DNA of 64,000 nt from the NCBI RefSeq assembly GCF_900103185.1, contig NZ_FNJD01000007.1:1-64000 (forward strand), written 5' to 3'. A program made the translations under genes and the position numbers. The DNA is from Sulfitobacter litoralis. GTDB taxonomy: Bacteria > Pseudomonadota > Alphaproteobacteria > Rhodobacterales > Rhodobacteraceae. The stretch's first letter is position 1; each line of letters starts with the position of its first letter. This document shows, piece after piece, positions 36,336 to 44,854 of the stretch. The notes below the pieces were generated by a model that worked only from the letters and a program-made list of their open reading frames with translations, did no database searches and had not been told where the DNA came from.

Positions 36336-38825
36336 CTAAAAGGATTCGAAATCCCCTTTTAAGTCGGAAAGGTCAGCCACACCCATTAGGTCAAGCGTCC
36401 TCCCACTACCGAAATCCAACGCGATATCCCCGCCATCACTTTGGCGAGCATACGATTGCAGCAGTGTCAGGGTAACACTGCCTCCCCCCCACAAAGTGGA
36501 GTCCAATGCGAGTGTGTCAATTCCGGGCTGGAAGCTCAAAATTGTATCTTGGCCCGACCCGTAAATAAATGAGTCCGCGCCAATCCCGCCCGACAGAATA
36601 TCGTCGCCCGCGCCTCCATCAAGCGTATCACGACCGGCGTTTCCCTTCAGCAGATCATCGCCATCGCCCCCTATGACCAGATCTGACCCATTGTCGCCCG
36701 ACAGCGTGTCGTTTCCTGACCCTCCGTTAACTGTATCGTTATTGATCCCACCGGCCAAACGGTCATTCCCGCTGCCGCCTTGCAGCACATCAGCGCCCGC
36801 ATTTCCAAATATCTGGTCATTCCCACCACCGCCAAACAGGTGATCCGCGCCCGCGCTCCCCTCTAGTCGGTCCTTGCCCGCCCCGCCCCACAGGCTGTCC
36901 GCGTTCAAGCCACCGATCAAATGGTCGTCGCCGCTATCGCCATAGATTTTATCTGCACCGTTGTTTCCTATTAACGTGTCGTTCCCGTCGCCACCACCTA
37001 GCGCATCATATCCATCCCCCCCGGTCAGCGTGTCATTGCCATCGCCACCTCGGATGGTATCCCACCCGATGCCCCCCCAGATCTGATCCGCATCGGCGCC
37101 CCCGTCGATCAGGTCGCTGCCGGCGTTGCCATAGATCATGTCGGCACCGCCTTCGCCCAAGAGTGTGTCGTTGCCGCCCCCCCCGCTCAAACGGTCCTCC
37201 GACCCGCGCCCGCTGATATGATCGTTTGCACCCTCCCCCACCAGAGTATCTGACTGGGGCGTCCCGACCAGCACCAACGGGATTGGCGCGGCTGGTGCGG
37301 TTGACGTGTCAGGCTCTTCTGGCAGGATCCAATTGGGCATGAAACGCGACTGCCCGACCACATCTAGGGATTGGATGTCGCTGATGCTAAGGGATTGACC
37401 GTTCGACGTTTTAATCACCAATTGTTCGTCACCGAAGGACAGAACGGCACCGTCACTAGTAGAGACAACCGACAGCTGCGAAGCATGCCGCAGAAACGGC
37501 CATCCGGAAAGATCGATGCTGTCCTGCTTAATATCAAAATCAACAATTGTATCTATGGTACCATCTGAGGACAGAACAAACCGATCACGACCAGCACCGC
37601 CAGCCAGCGCGTCTGCGCCCCCACCGTCACGCAAAATATCGTCGCCCTCACGCCCCGATATTTGGTCCCCTCCCGCCCCGCCGGACAACAGATCATCCCC
37701 CGAACCCCCACTAATCGTATCCCCTTGCCCGGTCCCTATTACTGCGTCGACACGGGTAGAGATATCGACCGTGAAAACGCTTAGTCCCGCTTCTGCCCCT
37801 GACGCTACGGCAAGGTGCAGCACATCACCCATGAGTGAAAAGTTAATGGCTGAAACAGCATCGAGGGTGCTGTCCTCCGTGTCTTCAATCGAAACAAGAT
37901 GCAGCAACCGTCCGTCGTCCAACAGCTCGAACACCGAGACGCCATCGTCCCCACCCGCAGCCGCGAGGTACGCGCGGCCGTTGTGCGCCACGGTTTCAAT
38001 CACATGTACACCGTCAAAACGCGTCGCCCGTGTATCGAGCACATGATCGGTTAAGGTTAACGTACCATCCGGCGCGAGCTTAGCGACGCTAAGAGATGAG
38101 CTCCCCGCGGCGGCCAATACTGCAAATCCCTGCCCCCCGGCTTCGACAAATGTGGTCGCTATCGGCACACCGATCCCCACGCCCTGCTCCGCCGCGATGC
38201 GGGAAACCTCTTGGGGGACACCGTTTTGGTCAATTTCGTACGAAACCAATGCGTTATCTTGGGCCGACGCCGCCAGAAGATAGGGTGTCCCGCTCGCATA
38301 TCCGACGCTCAATCCGGTGAGACCCGCCTCTGATCCGGTACCGCTTTCGCTTGAAATCCGCGAAAGGGTTCCGTCATCGTTCAACCGCCATGCTCCGATG
38401 CTATCGGCCCCGCGCACCAGACCGTACAAATAGCTTTGGCCGTTGGCGTCCAGCATTTCGGTCCCAAGCAGTTGCGCTGGCATGTCCCCCCCGGTCACGG
38501 CGGACGCCTCTCCAAATCGACCATCATTGGTCAAGCTTACCCGGGTGAGCGCGGCATTTTCCGCACCTGTTAGCAGCAATGCCCCTTCAACAACTTCAAT
38601 CTTGCTGGTGACACCAGCCTGCGTCCCCCCCCCAATGGGGCGACTGTCCAGAAACCGTAGCCCCCCTGCGTCATCTATACGATAGGCCAGTAAATCACCG
38701 CCCCCAAAACGCGAGGTCGTGTATAAAACCGACCCGCCAGAGGACTGTACAACAGCCATATCCGTTACCCCCGTCAGCGCCAGATCCGCCCGGCTGGGTA
38801 GCGTGATTAAGTGGTCAAGCTCCAT
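36336..38825 (-). CDS. Large secreted beta-propeller plus RTX calcium-binding protein
   Basis: This 829-residue protein has residues 1-355 as repeated beta-sheet blades (lactonase/YVTN-like propeller, for example NDDGTLSRISSESGTG and LLDDGRLLHLVSIED). Two sets of GGxGxDxLxGG calcium-binding nonapeptides follow at 362-416 and 524-753, split by a folded segment and a Pro-rich linker at 500-520. The C-terminal 75 residues, ending in FESF, look like a type I secretion signal. No HlyB/HlyD/TolC genes are in the window. Function could be adhesion or matrix binding. The ribosome site GGGGA lies inside a strong hairpin just upstream. Confidence 0.88.
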   Translation of the reverse strand: MELDHLITLPSRADLALTGVTDMAVVQSSGGSVLYTTSRFGGGDLLAYRIDDAGGLRFLDSRPIGGGTQAGVTSKIEVVEGALLLTGAENAALTRVSLTNDGRFGEASAVTGGDMPAQLLGTEMLDANGQSYLYGLVRGADSIGAWRLNDDGTLSRISSESGTGSEAGLTGLSVGYASGTPYLLAASAQDNALVSYEIDQNGVPQEVSRIAAEQGVGIGVPIATTFVEAGGQGFAVLAAAGSSSLSVAKLAPDGTLTLTDHVLDTRATRFDGVHVIETVAHNGRAYLAAAGGDDGVSVFELLDDGRLLHLVSIEDTEDSTLDAVSAINFSLMGDVLHLAVASGAEAGLSVFTVDISTRVDAVIGTGQGDTISGGSGDDLLSGGAGGDQISGREGDDILRDGGGADALAGGAGRDRFVLSSDGTIDTIVDFDIKQDSIDLSGWPFLRHASQLSVVSTSDGAVLSFGDEQLVIKTSNGQSLSISDIQSLDVVGQSRFMPNWILPEEPDTSTAPAAPIPLVLVGTPQSDTLVGEGANDHISGRGSEDRLSGGGGNDTLLGEGGADMIYGNAGSDLIDGGADADQIWGGIGWDTIRGGDGNDTLTGGDGYDALGGGDGNDTLIGNNGADKIYGDSGDDHLIGGLNADSLWGGAGKDRLEGSAGADHLFGGGGNDQIFGNAGADVLQGGSGNDRLAGGINNDTVNGGSGNDTLSGDNGSDLVIGGDGDDLLKGNAGRDTLDGGAGDDILSGGIGADSFIYGSGQDTILSFQPGIDTLALDSTLWGGGSVTLTLLQSYARQSDGGDIALDFGSGRTLDLMGVADLSDLKGDFESF
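36567..37256 (-). repeat. RTX nonapeptide repeat array (coding)
   Basis: This DNA encodes residues 524-753 of the RTX protein: about 25 imperfect 27-nt units of the type GGxGxDxLx, including GNDTLLGEGG and GNDTLSGDNG. A smaller array lies at 37578-37742. Such arrays bind calcium and fold after export. Confidence 0.85.
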
Positions 38826-38831
38826 CGTTTT

Positions 38832-38856
38832 GTCCCCGCATTGGTGTTGCGGGGAC
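38832..38856 (-). promoter_or_regulatory. GC-rich hairpin covering the ribosome site of the RTX gene
   Basis: A perfect 9-bp inverted repeat, GTCCCCGCA (38832-38840) and TGCGGGGAC (38848-38856), has a 7-nt loop. In the mRNA sense the 3' arm contains GGGGA, the only plausible Shine-Dalgarno sequence, 7 nt before ATG 38825. Folding would hide the site. It is not a terminator because AAAACG rather than a T-run follows. Confidence 0.6.
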
Positions 38857-38941
38857 CAAGATGCGCTGAAGGTCTTAACGGTGGCTTCATGATTTATGGC
38901 GGCATTATGGTTCTTTCATACAATTTTCGGGATTTACGCGC

Positions 38942-40333
38942 TTAGACATATATACCGCCGCTTTGGACGCTGCCCGCCGTATCCCCAGGCAGCACAATAC
39001 CGCCACTCTGGATCACGCCCTGGGTCGCCACATCAAAGCGCTTTCCCGTGGCCGCCCCCGCGAAACTATGCCCGCTAAAATCCGCCTGTCCCGCCATCGT
39101 GCAGATCGCAAAGGCAGTGGTGAAATTTGGCGTATTGGATAAGGTTAGAGCATGAACACCGCCCCCAAGCACTGCCCCCTGCGACAGCCGCAAGTGATAG
39201 GCCGCGCCGCCGTCGATCGCGTAAGAACCGCCCCCTTCTAGCCGCCCGCCCACGAGATCAATATGCCCGCCAGCAGTACCAAAGGTGACCTGATCCACCT
39301 CTAGCACGCCACCGGACAAGACGCGGAGTGTCGGCTCGGTGCCGGACATCTCCAGCCTTACCCCACGCAGCTTCAGCCGTCCCGTGACCAGCTCCATCGC
39401 AGCCCCCGAGGAGGTCACGGTCACAGCGTTGGGGTTGGTGACATTACCAATAATCTCAATACCGCCGCCCCCCAACGGAGCCATGATCCCAACCGGCACA
39501 GCGCCCAGATCATAGACACCATCGGCAAGCTGCACCGTCACCAGATGCCCGCTCCCGTCGACATGCGCTACTTCCGTCACTGCACGGTCGAGCGTCGCAA
39601 AGGCACCCTGGCCAGCGGCCTGCCCGTCGCGGGTATCGCTTCCCAACAGCGGATCGACATAGTAGGTGCGCGGGCCGGTCAGCATCTCGCGCCAACCCGA
39701 AACCGGGGCCGTCACCCGCCCCGTCGCCGCTTCGATCCGCAAGGCTTCGGCCCAGCTGCTGCCGTCCGCGCTCACCTTGAACGTGAAATCATCGCTTCCC
39801 GCAGTCCCCAACTCCGCACGCCCGCCGAATCCGGTTTGGAACAACAGACTGGCGGTATCCCCCGCCGCCGCTTTGTTTATCTTGACCTGATGGCCGGCAC
39901 CGGCATGGTTAAAAAGCACCGCATCCGACGCCACAACCAGCCGGTTATAGCCATCGGGGGTCGCGCCCACGCCCAATTGCGGCACATCGCTGAGACTGGG
40001 CACCGCCCAGCGCGTCCCGTCATACACAACATGTGCTTGGCTCGGACTGACAAGCGCCACCCAACCGGGCAAAGCTGCGATGAACTGCCAAGCACCATCT
40101 ACAAAAACCGCTATCTCGTGGTCATGCCCGGCCCAGTCTGCCTGACCGTCTGCCGCCACAAGAAATCGGTCCCCCTCCGATGCTGTCGAAGGCGGCACCT
40201 GCTGGGTATAGGATTGCACAGCCAGTTGAACCACAGCATCCAGCAATCGCAACGCCTCGTTATGGGTGACATGCTTTTGGGCCTGTGACGGCTGGATATA
40301 CGGCAGGGCAAGGACGGGGGACGTATCGGTCAT
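38942..40333 (-). CDS. DUF2793 protein, GTA head-spike (GhsB)-like
   Basis: This 463-residue protein has the DUF2793 opening LALPYIQPSQAQKHVTHNEAL and a beta-rich domain with ALPGWVALVSPSQAHVVYDG in residues 1-115. The second half looks like a right-handed beta-helix (residues about 240-420). DUF2793 proteins occur in phages and, as I recall, in the head-spike protein of the Rhodobacter capsulatus gene transfer agent, which binds capsule. No other phage structural genes are nearby. GGAG precedes ATG 40333. It could alternatively be a prophage remnant fibre. Confidence 0.75.
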   Translation of the reverse strand: MTDTSPVLALPYIQPSQAQKHVTHNEALRLLDAVVQLAVQSYTQQVPPSTASEGDRFLVAADGQADWAGHDHEIAVFVDGAWQFIAALPGWVALVSPSQAHVVYDGTRWAVPSLSDVPQLGVGATPDGYNRLVVASDAVLFNHAGAGHQVKINKAAAGDTASLLFQTGFGGRAELGTAGSDDFTFKVSADGSSWAEALRIEAATGRVTAPVSGWREMLTGPRTYYVDPLLGSDTRDGQAAGQGAFATLDRAVTEVAHVDGSGHLVTVQLADGVYDLGAVPVGIMAPLGGGGIEIIGNVTNPNAVTVTSSGAAMELVTGRLKLRGVRLEMSGTEPTLRVLSGGVLEVDQVTFGTAGGHIDLVGGRLEGGGSYAIDGGAAYHLRLSQGAVLGGGVHALTLSNTPNFTTAFAICTMAGQADFSGHSFAGAATGKRFDVATQGVIQSGGIVLPGDTAGSVQSGGIYV

Positions 40334-40604
40334 ATGGCGGCTCCGGTTTTGGTGAATTCAATCGACCGACACCCTGCGGCATTTCGGTTAACACACCCCT
40401 GCACCACCGCACGGCACCAGTGGTGGGCGCGCCCCAAGACGCTGGCCCTGCCGCTTAGGAGCTCGTAGCGCCATTACGCATCCAGCGGCTGACATTCCGT
40501 GCGCGACCCGCTAGACACTTGCTAGCAAGGATCGGCCAACTGGCCACAAGGACCAGAACAGCGGATATGACACCACCACGACGCGACCAGAACAGGGCAG
40601 CCAT

Positions 40605-41123
40605 ATGACCACGATGATCCCCGCCTGGGTCAACGGAAGGCTCTCTCCCGTCGAAAAGCTGGAGGTCCACGAGCGCGGCCTGCGCCACAAGGCGATTTCG
40701 GTATTTGTGATGCGCGGGCACGAAACGCTGATCCAACGTCGGGCGCTTGGGAAATATCACACCCCCGGCCTTTGGGCGAACGCCTGCTGCACGCACCCAT
40801 TCTGGGACGAAGCGGCCCTGACCTGCGCTAAACGGCGGCTGGACGAAGAACTAGGGATCACAGGGCTTCGGCTCGAGCATCGCGATCAGGTCGAATACCG
40901 CGCTGACGTGGGCAATGGCCTGACGGAACACGAACTGGTAGAAATCTATGTTGCCGAAGCCGTCGCGCTGACCGATGTTACCCCCAACCCCGCAGAAGTG
41001 ATGGACACCGCCTGGGTCGATCTGACCGAACTGGCCCGCAAGACCCGCGAGACGCCAGAACACTTCACTCCCTGGCTGCGCATCTATCTTGCTGACCATA
41101 TGGACAGCATTTTTAGCGATTAG
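40605..41123 (+). CDS. Isopentenyl-diphosphate delta-isomerase, type 1
   Basis: This 172-residue NUDIX-fold enzyme interconverts IPP and DMAPP. The catalytic-Cys segment ANACCTHP lies at about residues 62-69 and the NUDIX-like segment AALTCAKRRLDEELGI at about 74-89. The Glu of the second active-site half falls near LTEHELVEIY. It starts with ATG 40605. In photosynthetic relatives idi lies near carotenoid or bacteriochlorophyll genes; here it stands alone. Its stop overlaps the convergent membrane protein gene by 4 nt. Confidence 0.93.
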   Translation: MTTMIPAWVNGRLSPVEKLEVHERGLRHKAISVFVMRGHETLIQRRALGKYHTPGLWANACCTHPFWDEAALTCAKRRLDEELGITGLRLEHRDQVEYRADVGNGLTEHELVEIYVAEAVALTDVTPNPAEVMDTAWVDLTELARKTRETPEHFTPWLRIYLADHMDSIFSD

Positions 41124-42553
41124 TCCTCAGCGTCCTTGGGTGGCTTCGGGGTGAAGACCATTAACAACGCATCGTCCTCGCGCAGCAAATGCACTTCAGC
41201 CCCGCTTGCGACGACCTCGGGCCGTGTAGGGCAGTCTTTTGGCGCTTCGACACAGGCGACAGCAGTTTTGCCGGTCAGCTGCTTCAATCGCGAGGGCAGC
41301 GCTTTGTAGGACTGTATACCCGCCTTCACCCCCGAGGCGATTTTCGATGGATCGCCAAAGATATAGACCGGCCCTTCGGTCGCCTGCACCTCCTGCGCCC
41401 AGGTCTTTGTATCACTGCGCCAGGCATTCGCCTGACCATAGGCCAGAAACAGCTGGATAAACCAAACACCGATGATCAGCAGCAGCGCATTACGCCCCAA
41501 TCTACCGGATAGACCCTCCTCATCGCTCAGCAGCTGGACGGCACGTACTGTGGTCATCGCAAAAAATACCCAGAAAAAGATGAACGCCCGCGGCGGTACG
41601 ATCACACCAAGTTTCAGCGCCTGAACCATCACCAGCGACAGCCCGATGGCCAAGCCAGCCCCGAGATAAAGCGCCTCAAGCGGCGCGCGTTTACGCAGCA
41701 CATTCAGCGCCAGAATATACATAAAGGGAATAAAGCCGATCAACGGCGGATACCCGATGCCTGTGCGGTTCAGGAAAAGCATCAGGCTCTCCCCCAGTTT
41801 CGGAAAGTTCGCGATCATCCCGCCAAGCCCGTGCCCGGCCGTCGGCTCACGCCAATCAGCCACGGGCACGCCAAACACGCCATGCACCTGCCAGTTCAAC
41901 GTATAAACAGTCAGGACCGCCGCGACAAAACTGGCGCAGAACAGCACCAGTAATCCCGCAAGGTCGCGCACTGAACGGTCCCGCGTGCGGGCAATACACA
42001 CCGCCAGCAGCAATAGCGGATAGGTGGTATAGGCCATAAAGCTGACAATCACGAACAGCGGCAACAACCTGCGCAACTGCGCACTAGAGAGATAGCACGC
42101 CAACACCGCAAACAGCGTCACAACGGCCAGTCCCGGTATCAGCGTATTGAACCAAAGCGAGATCAACATCTCGGACGGGCAAACCAGCACGAGCAGGGCC
42201 AGAACGACCGTGAACCACCGCGACGCGTCCGGCCCTATTGTGGTCACCGCAAGCGCTGCCACGAAGCCCGCCCATAGGCTCTGATACAGGGCAAAGTTCA
42301 ACCACGCGGGCGTCACGACCTCGCGCAGGTGCCAGATATAATTCAGCCATCGCCCCTCGTGCAGCGTCTTGTTCCAAAACACAGGCGCATCGCCGAAAAA
42401 GGCAGGATAGTCATCATGGCGGATCATCGGGTCCAACAGGTTTTGTCCCGTCAGCAGAAAAGCCGCCGCCAGCGTGATCCAGAACATTGGCGCAAGCTGC
42501 ACCCGTTCGGCATCAACCCGCATCGCCGACCGCTCCTCGACTGCCGCCGTCAT
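41120..42553 (-). CDS. GtrII-like membrane glucosyltransferase
   Basis: This protein of about 477 residues has ten or more hydrophobic segments and an early periplasmic-loop motif near residues 35-60 (MIRHDDYPAFFGDAPVFWNK, then LHEGRWLNYIW). These resemble the acidic/aromatic catalytic loop of GtrII-type (glucosyltransferase domain) proteins, which transfer a sugar from a polyprenyl carrier onto a surface polymer. The start at 42553 overlaps the methyltransferase stop (ATGA), whereas the longest frame starts inside that gene at 42679. It is last in the gtrB-gtrA-methyltransferase operon. Confidence 0.75.
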   Translation of the reverse strand: MTAAVEERSAMRVDAERVQLAPMFWITLAAAFLLTGQNLLDPMIRHDDYPAFFGDAPVFWNKTLHEGRWLNYIWHLREVVTPAWLNFALYQSLWAGFVAALAVTTIGPDASRWFTVVLALLVLVCPSEMLISLWFNTLIPGLAVVTLFAVLACYLSSAQLRRLLPLFVIVSFMAYTTYPLLLLAVCIARTRDRSVRDLAGLLVLFCASFVAAVLTVYTLNWQVHGVFGVPVADWREPTAGHGLGGMIANFPKLGESLMLFLNRTGIGYPPLIGFIPFMYILALNVLRKRAPLEALYLGAGLAIGLSLVMVQALKLGVIVPPRAFIFFWVFFAMTTVRAVQLLSDEEGLSGRLGRNALLLIIGVWFIQLFLAYGQANAWRSDTKTWAQEVQATEGPVYIFGDPSKIASGVKAGIQSYKALPSRLKQLTGKTAVACVEAPKDCPTRPEVVASGAEVHLLREDDALLMVFTPKPPKDAED

Positions 42554-43323
42554 ACAGCCGCGCGACCCACAGTCTTTGCCCGACGGGCCCGCAGCGCCAA
42601 AACCAAAGCCCGCGCCTGTGCAATCGCAGTGACTGCACCGCGTGGCAGGGTCTTTACCACGGCCAGACGTAACCGCCAAACCAGACTGCCCGCGTTTCCG
42701 ACCTTCTGACCTGCAGGGACCTCGGTCGCAAGGATCTCTGCTGGCAACCCGTCGCGACCGGCTGCATTCACATAGAGGATCGCGTTATAGCGATACCAAG
42801 GTGCGATATCCTTGTTGTCCTTCAATGCGGGGCGCACGCAGTCATAAGCGACATAGCCCTTCGCGGCGAACAGCTCTTGCCAGAAAGACAGGGGTTGTTC
42901 GTTTACGTGAAACTCTCCGCCCTGACCCGTGACCGCAGCAGAAAACAACACCCGATCCGATGCGCGTGTCAGACTGTCGACCAGAACCTGCGACGCTTCG
43001 GTCGGCAGATGCTCCCCGACCTCAAGGCTTTGCGCCAGATCAAAGCGCCGGCCCGTCTCGACCGGTTGGGTCAAATCGGCCGCCATGAACTGCTCGGGCG
43101 CGACCGCAAGCTGCGCCCGATCGACATAGTCCCCGTCAACGGCCAGCACATCACCTGCACCGCCTTTGCGCCATTCATCCATCCAAACGCCGCGCCCACT
43201 GCCCAGATCAATAACCGAAGATGGCTTGAGCAATGGAAACAGCAACGACACAAACGGTTTGGCCGACGCGCGCGCGCTTTGGTTGATGTAGTCGAAAAAC
43301 GTATCGCTATAGATATGGCTCAC
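42550..43323 (-). CDS. Class I SAM-dependent methyltransferase
   Basis: This 257-residue protein has SAM-binding motif I as VIDLGSGRGVWMDEW at about residues 37-51 and motif II as VLAVDGDYVD at about 57-66. The motif IV/V regions are FDLAQSLEVGEHLP, and the Glu-His is typical of sugar or small-molecule methyltransferases. It probably methylates a sugar or lipid-linked intermediate of the Gtr pathway. It overlaps gtrA upstream and the GtrII-like gene downstream. Confidence 0.83.
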   Translation of the reverse strand: MSHIYSDTFFDYINQSARASAKPFVSLLFPLLKPSSVIDLGSGRGVWMDEWRKGGAGDVLAVDGDYVDRAQLAVAPEQFMAADLTQPVETGRRFDLAQSLEVGEHLPTEASQVLVDSLTRASDRVLFSAAVTGQGGEFHVNEQPLSFWQELFAAKGYVAYDCVRPALKDNKDIAPWYRYNAILYVNAAGRDGLPAEILATEVPAGQKVGNAGSLVWRLRLAVVKTLPRGAVTAIAQARALVLALRARRAKTVGRAAV

Positions 43324-43724
43324 GATGTGTACTCCTTTGTGGGGTGCGGCAGGGCGAACACCCAGAGGGTCATCAAAATAAAGTTTTGCACCGGCAAGTA
43401 CAGCGCGACAGCCAGCGCCGCGGCCCAGGCAGGTACGCCCAATGCCTGCGCGAAAGGACCCGTCACAAGCGCCGACATCGCAAAGCCGCAGCCAGTCATA
43501 ATGGCAAACTTGGTGATCTGCCTGCGATCGACCAATCGGCGTTCAAAAGTGAACAGCGTGTGCCCGATATATTGCAGTACGATAGCTAGAAAAAATGCTG
43601 CGGCATTCGCCTCTACCTGCGGCAGCCCCGCCGCCAGAAACGCCGGATACATCACCACATAGGACGCTGCAGTCACAGCCCCAATGAGAGCAAAACGGGC
43701 ACATTTATAGTCTAAAATAGGCAT
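43320..43724 (-). CDS. GtrA-family membrane protein (putative flippase)
   Basis: This 134-residue protein has four membrane spans and the GtrA pattern, including FALIGAVTAASYVVMYPAFLA and FFLAIVLQYIGHTLFTFERR. GtrA is thought to flip the polyprenyl-phosphate-linked sugar made by GtrB. Its start shares a base with the gtrB stop, and its stop overlaps the methyltransferase start. Confidence 0.85.
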   Translation of the reverse strand: MPILDYKCARFALIGAVTAASYVVMYPAFLAAGLPQVEANAAAFFLAIVLQYIGHTLFTFERRLVDRRQITKFAIMTGCGFAMSALVTGPFAQALGVPAWAAALAVALYLPVQNFILMTLWVFALPHPTKEYTS

Positions 43725-44674
43725 TATGCGCGCAACCTTTTCACGTCAGGGACCATATCCCGGGTATCGTCGCTCACGAAGTACAGCGGCCGATCCTTGG
43801 CTTCGACGTAAAGGCGACCGATGTATTCCCCCAGAATTCCCAGCGTCAACAGCTGCGCCCCCGAGAAGAAGCTGACTGCCAGCACCACCGAGGCCCAACC
43901 GGGCGCGGTCTGGTAAACGATCAGCGAATAAATCACATAGACTGCCATCAACGTCGCCATCAGCAGGCTGACAAAGGACAGACGTGTGGCGAGCTTGAGC
44001 GGCTTCGTCGAAAAGGCGGTCATCGCGTCGATGGCAAAGCGCATCATCGCGCGGAACGGGTATTTGGTCTCGCCCAAGGCGCGTGGCGCACGGATATATT
44101 CGATCCCGACCTGCTTGAACCCTGCCCAAGCAAACATGCCACGAATAAAACGGGCCTTTTCCGGCATCGCCAGAACAGCGTCGAGCGACCGGCGGTTCAC
44201 CAGACGGAAATCGCCGGTATCCTGTGGGATCGGCACATCAGACATGGCGTTCAGGAAGCGGTAGAACAGATGCGCCGTGGCCTTTTTGAACATCGTCTCG
44301 CCCTGACGCTCGCTGCGCCGACCATAAACCACGTCAAATCCGCGATCCATCATGAACATCATATCCACCAGCAACTCGGGCGGGTCTTGCAGATCGGCAT
44401 CCAGCATGAAGATGCGTTCACCCTGCGCGGCCTCGAGCCCCGCAGTCAGCGCGATCTGGTGGCCACGATTGGCAGACAGTTTGACCCCCACCAACTGCGC
44501 ACAGCTTGCTTGGGCGACCTCGATCGCTTTCCATGTGGCGTCTGTGGATCCGTCATCGACGAGAATGATCTCTGCACGGTCTTTCCAAGGCGCGATGGCC
44601 TGCGTCAGCCGCGTCACCAAACCCGGGATCGAGGCTTCCTCGTTCATGCAAGGAATAACAACAGAAAGATACAT
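43724..44674 (-). CDS. GtrB-type polyprenyl-phosphate glycosyltransferase
   Basis: This 316-residue GT2 protein has VVIPCMNEEASIPGLV, IILVDDGSTDATW and the catalytic MLDADLQDPPELL at about residues 90-102. Two C-terminal membrane helices follow at about 228-250 and 262-285, the layout of GtrB/DPM1-like enzymes that charge a polyprenyl phosphate with a hexose. It is the first gene of a four-gene overlapping operon with GtrA, a methyltransferase and a GtrII-like transferase. Confidence 0.92.
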   Translation of the reverse strand: MYLSVVIPCMNEEASIPGLVTRLTQAIAPWKDRAEIILVDDGSTDATWKAIEVAQASCAQLVGVKLSANRGHQIALTAGLEAAQGERIFMLDADLQDPPELLVDMMFMMDRGFDVVYGRRSERQGETMFKKATAHLFYRFLNAMSDVPIPQDTGDFRLVNRRSLDAVLAMPEKARFIRGMFAWAGFKQVGIEYIRAPRALGETKYPFRAMMRFAIDAMTAFSTKPLKLATRLSFVSLLMATLMAVYVIYSLIVYQTAPGWASVVLAVSFFSGAQLLTLGILGEYIGRLYVEAKDRPLYFVSDDTRDMVPDVKRLRA

Positions 44675-44806
44675 TTCACACCGCCTGAATAGTTGACCTC
44701 TTTAGGGGTAATCAGGCGATGTGGCTGAAATAGGGCACTGATTGGTTCAATTTACGGAGACCTCGACGACCTCAGAACCCATCCGGCCATCCAGCCCCAC
44801 AACGCA

Positions 44807-44834
44807 AAAGGCCGGACATTTCTGCCCGGCCTTT
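44807..44834 (-). terminator. Intrinsic terminator of the wza-like operon
   Basis: AAAGGCCGG at 44807-44815 and CCGGCCTTT at 44826-44834 form a perfect 9-bp stem with a 10-nt loop. Read on the minus strand it follows the exporter stop codon by about 20 nt and ends in CTTTTGC. Confidence 0.75.
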
Positions 44835-44854
44835 GCTAGTCAATCGTGGTCAAA

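Noticed and set aside
36567-37742. Regularly spaced repeats as a possible CRISPR-like or tandem satellite array
   Set aside because: The 27-nt periodicity is in frame and encodes RTX nonapeptides.
38942-40333. A prophage around the DUF2793 gene
   Set aside because: No integrase, terminase, capsid or tail genes flank it; neighbours are RTX, idi and glycan genes.
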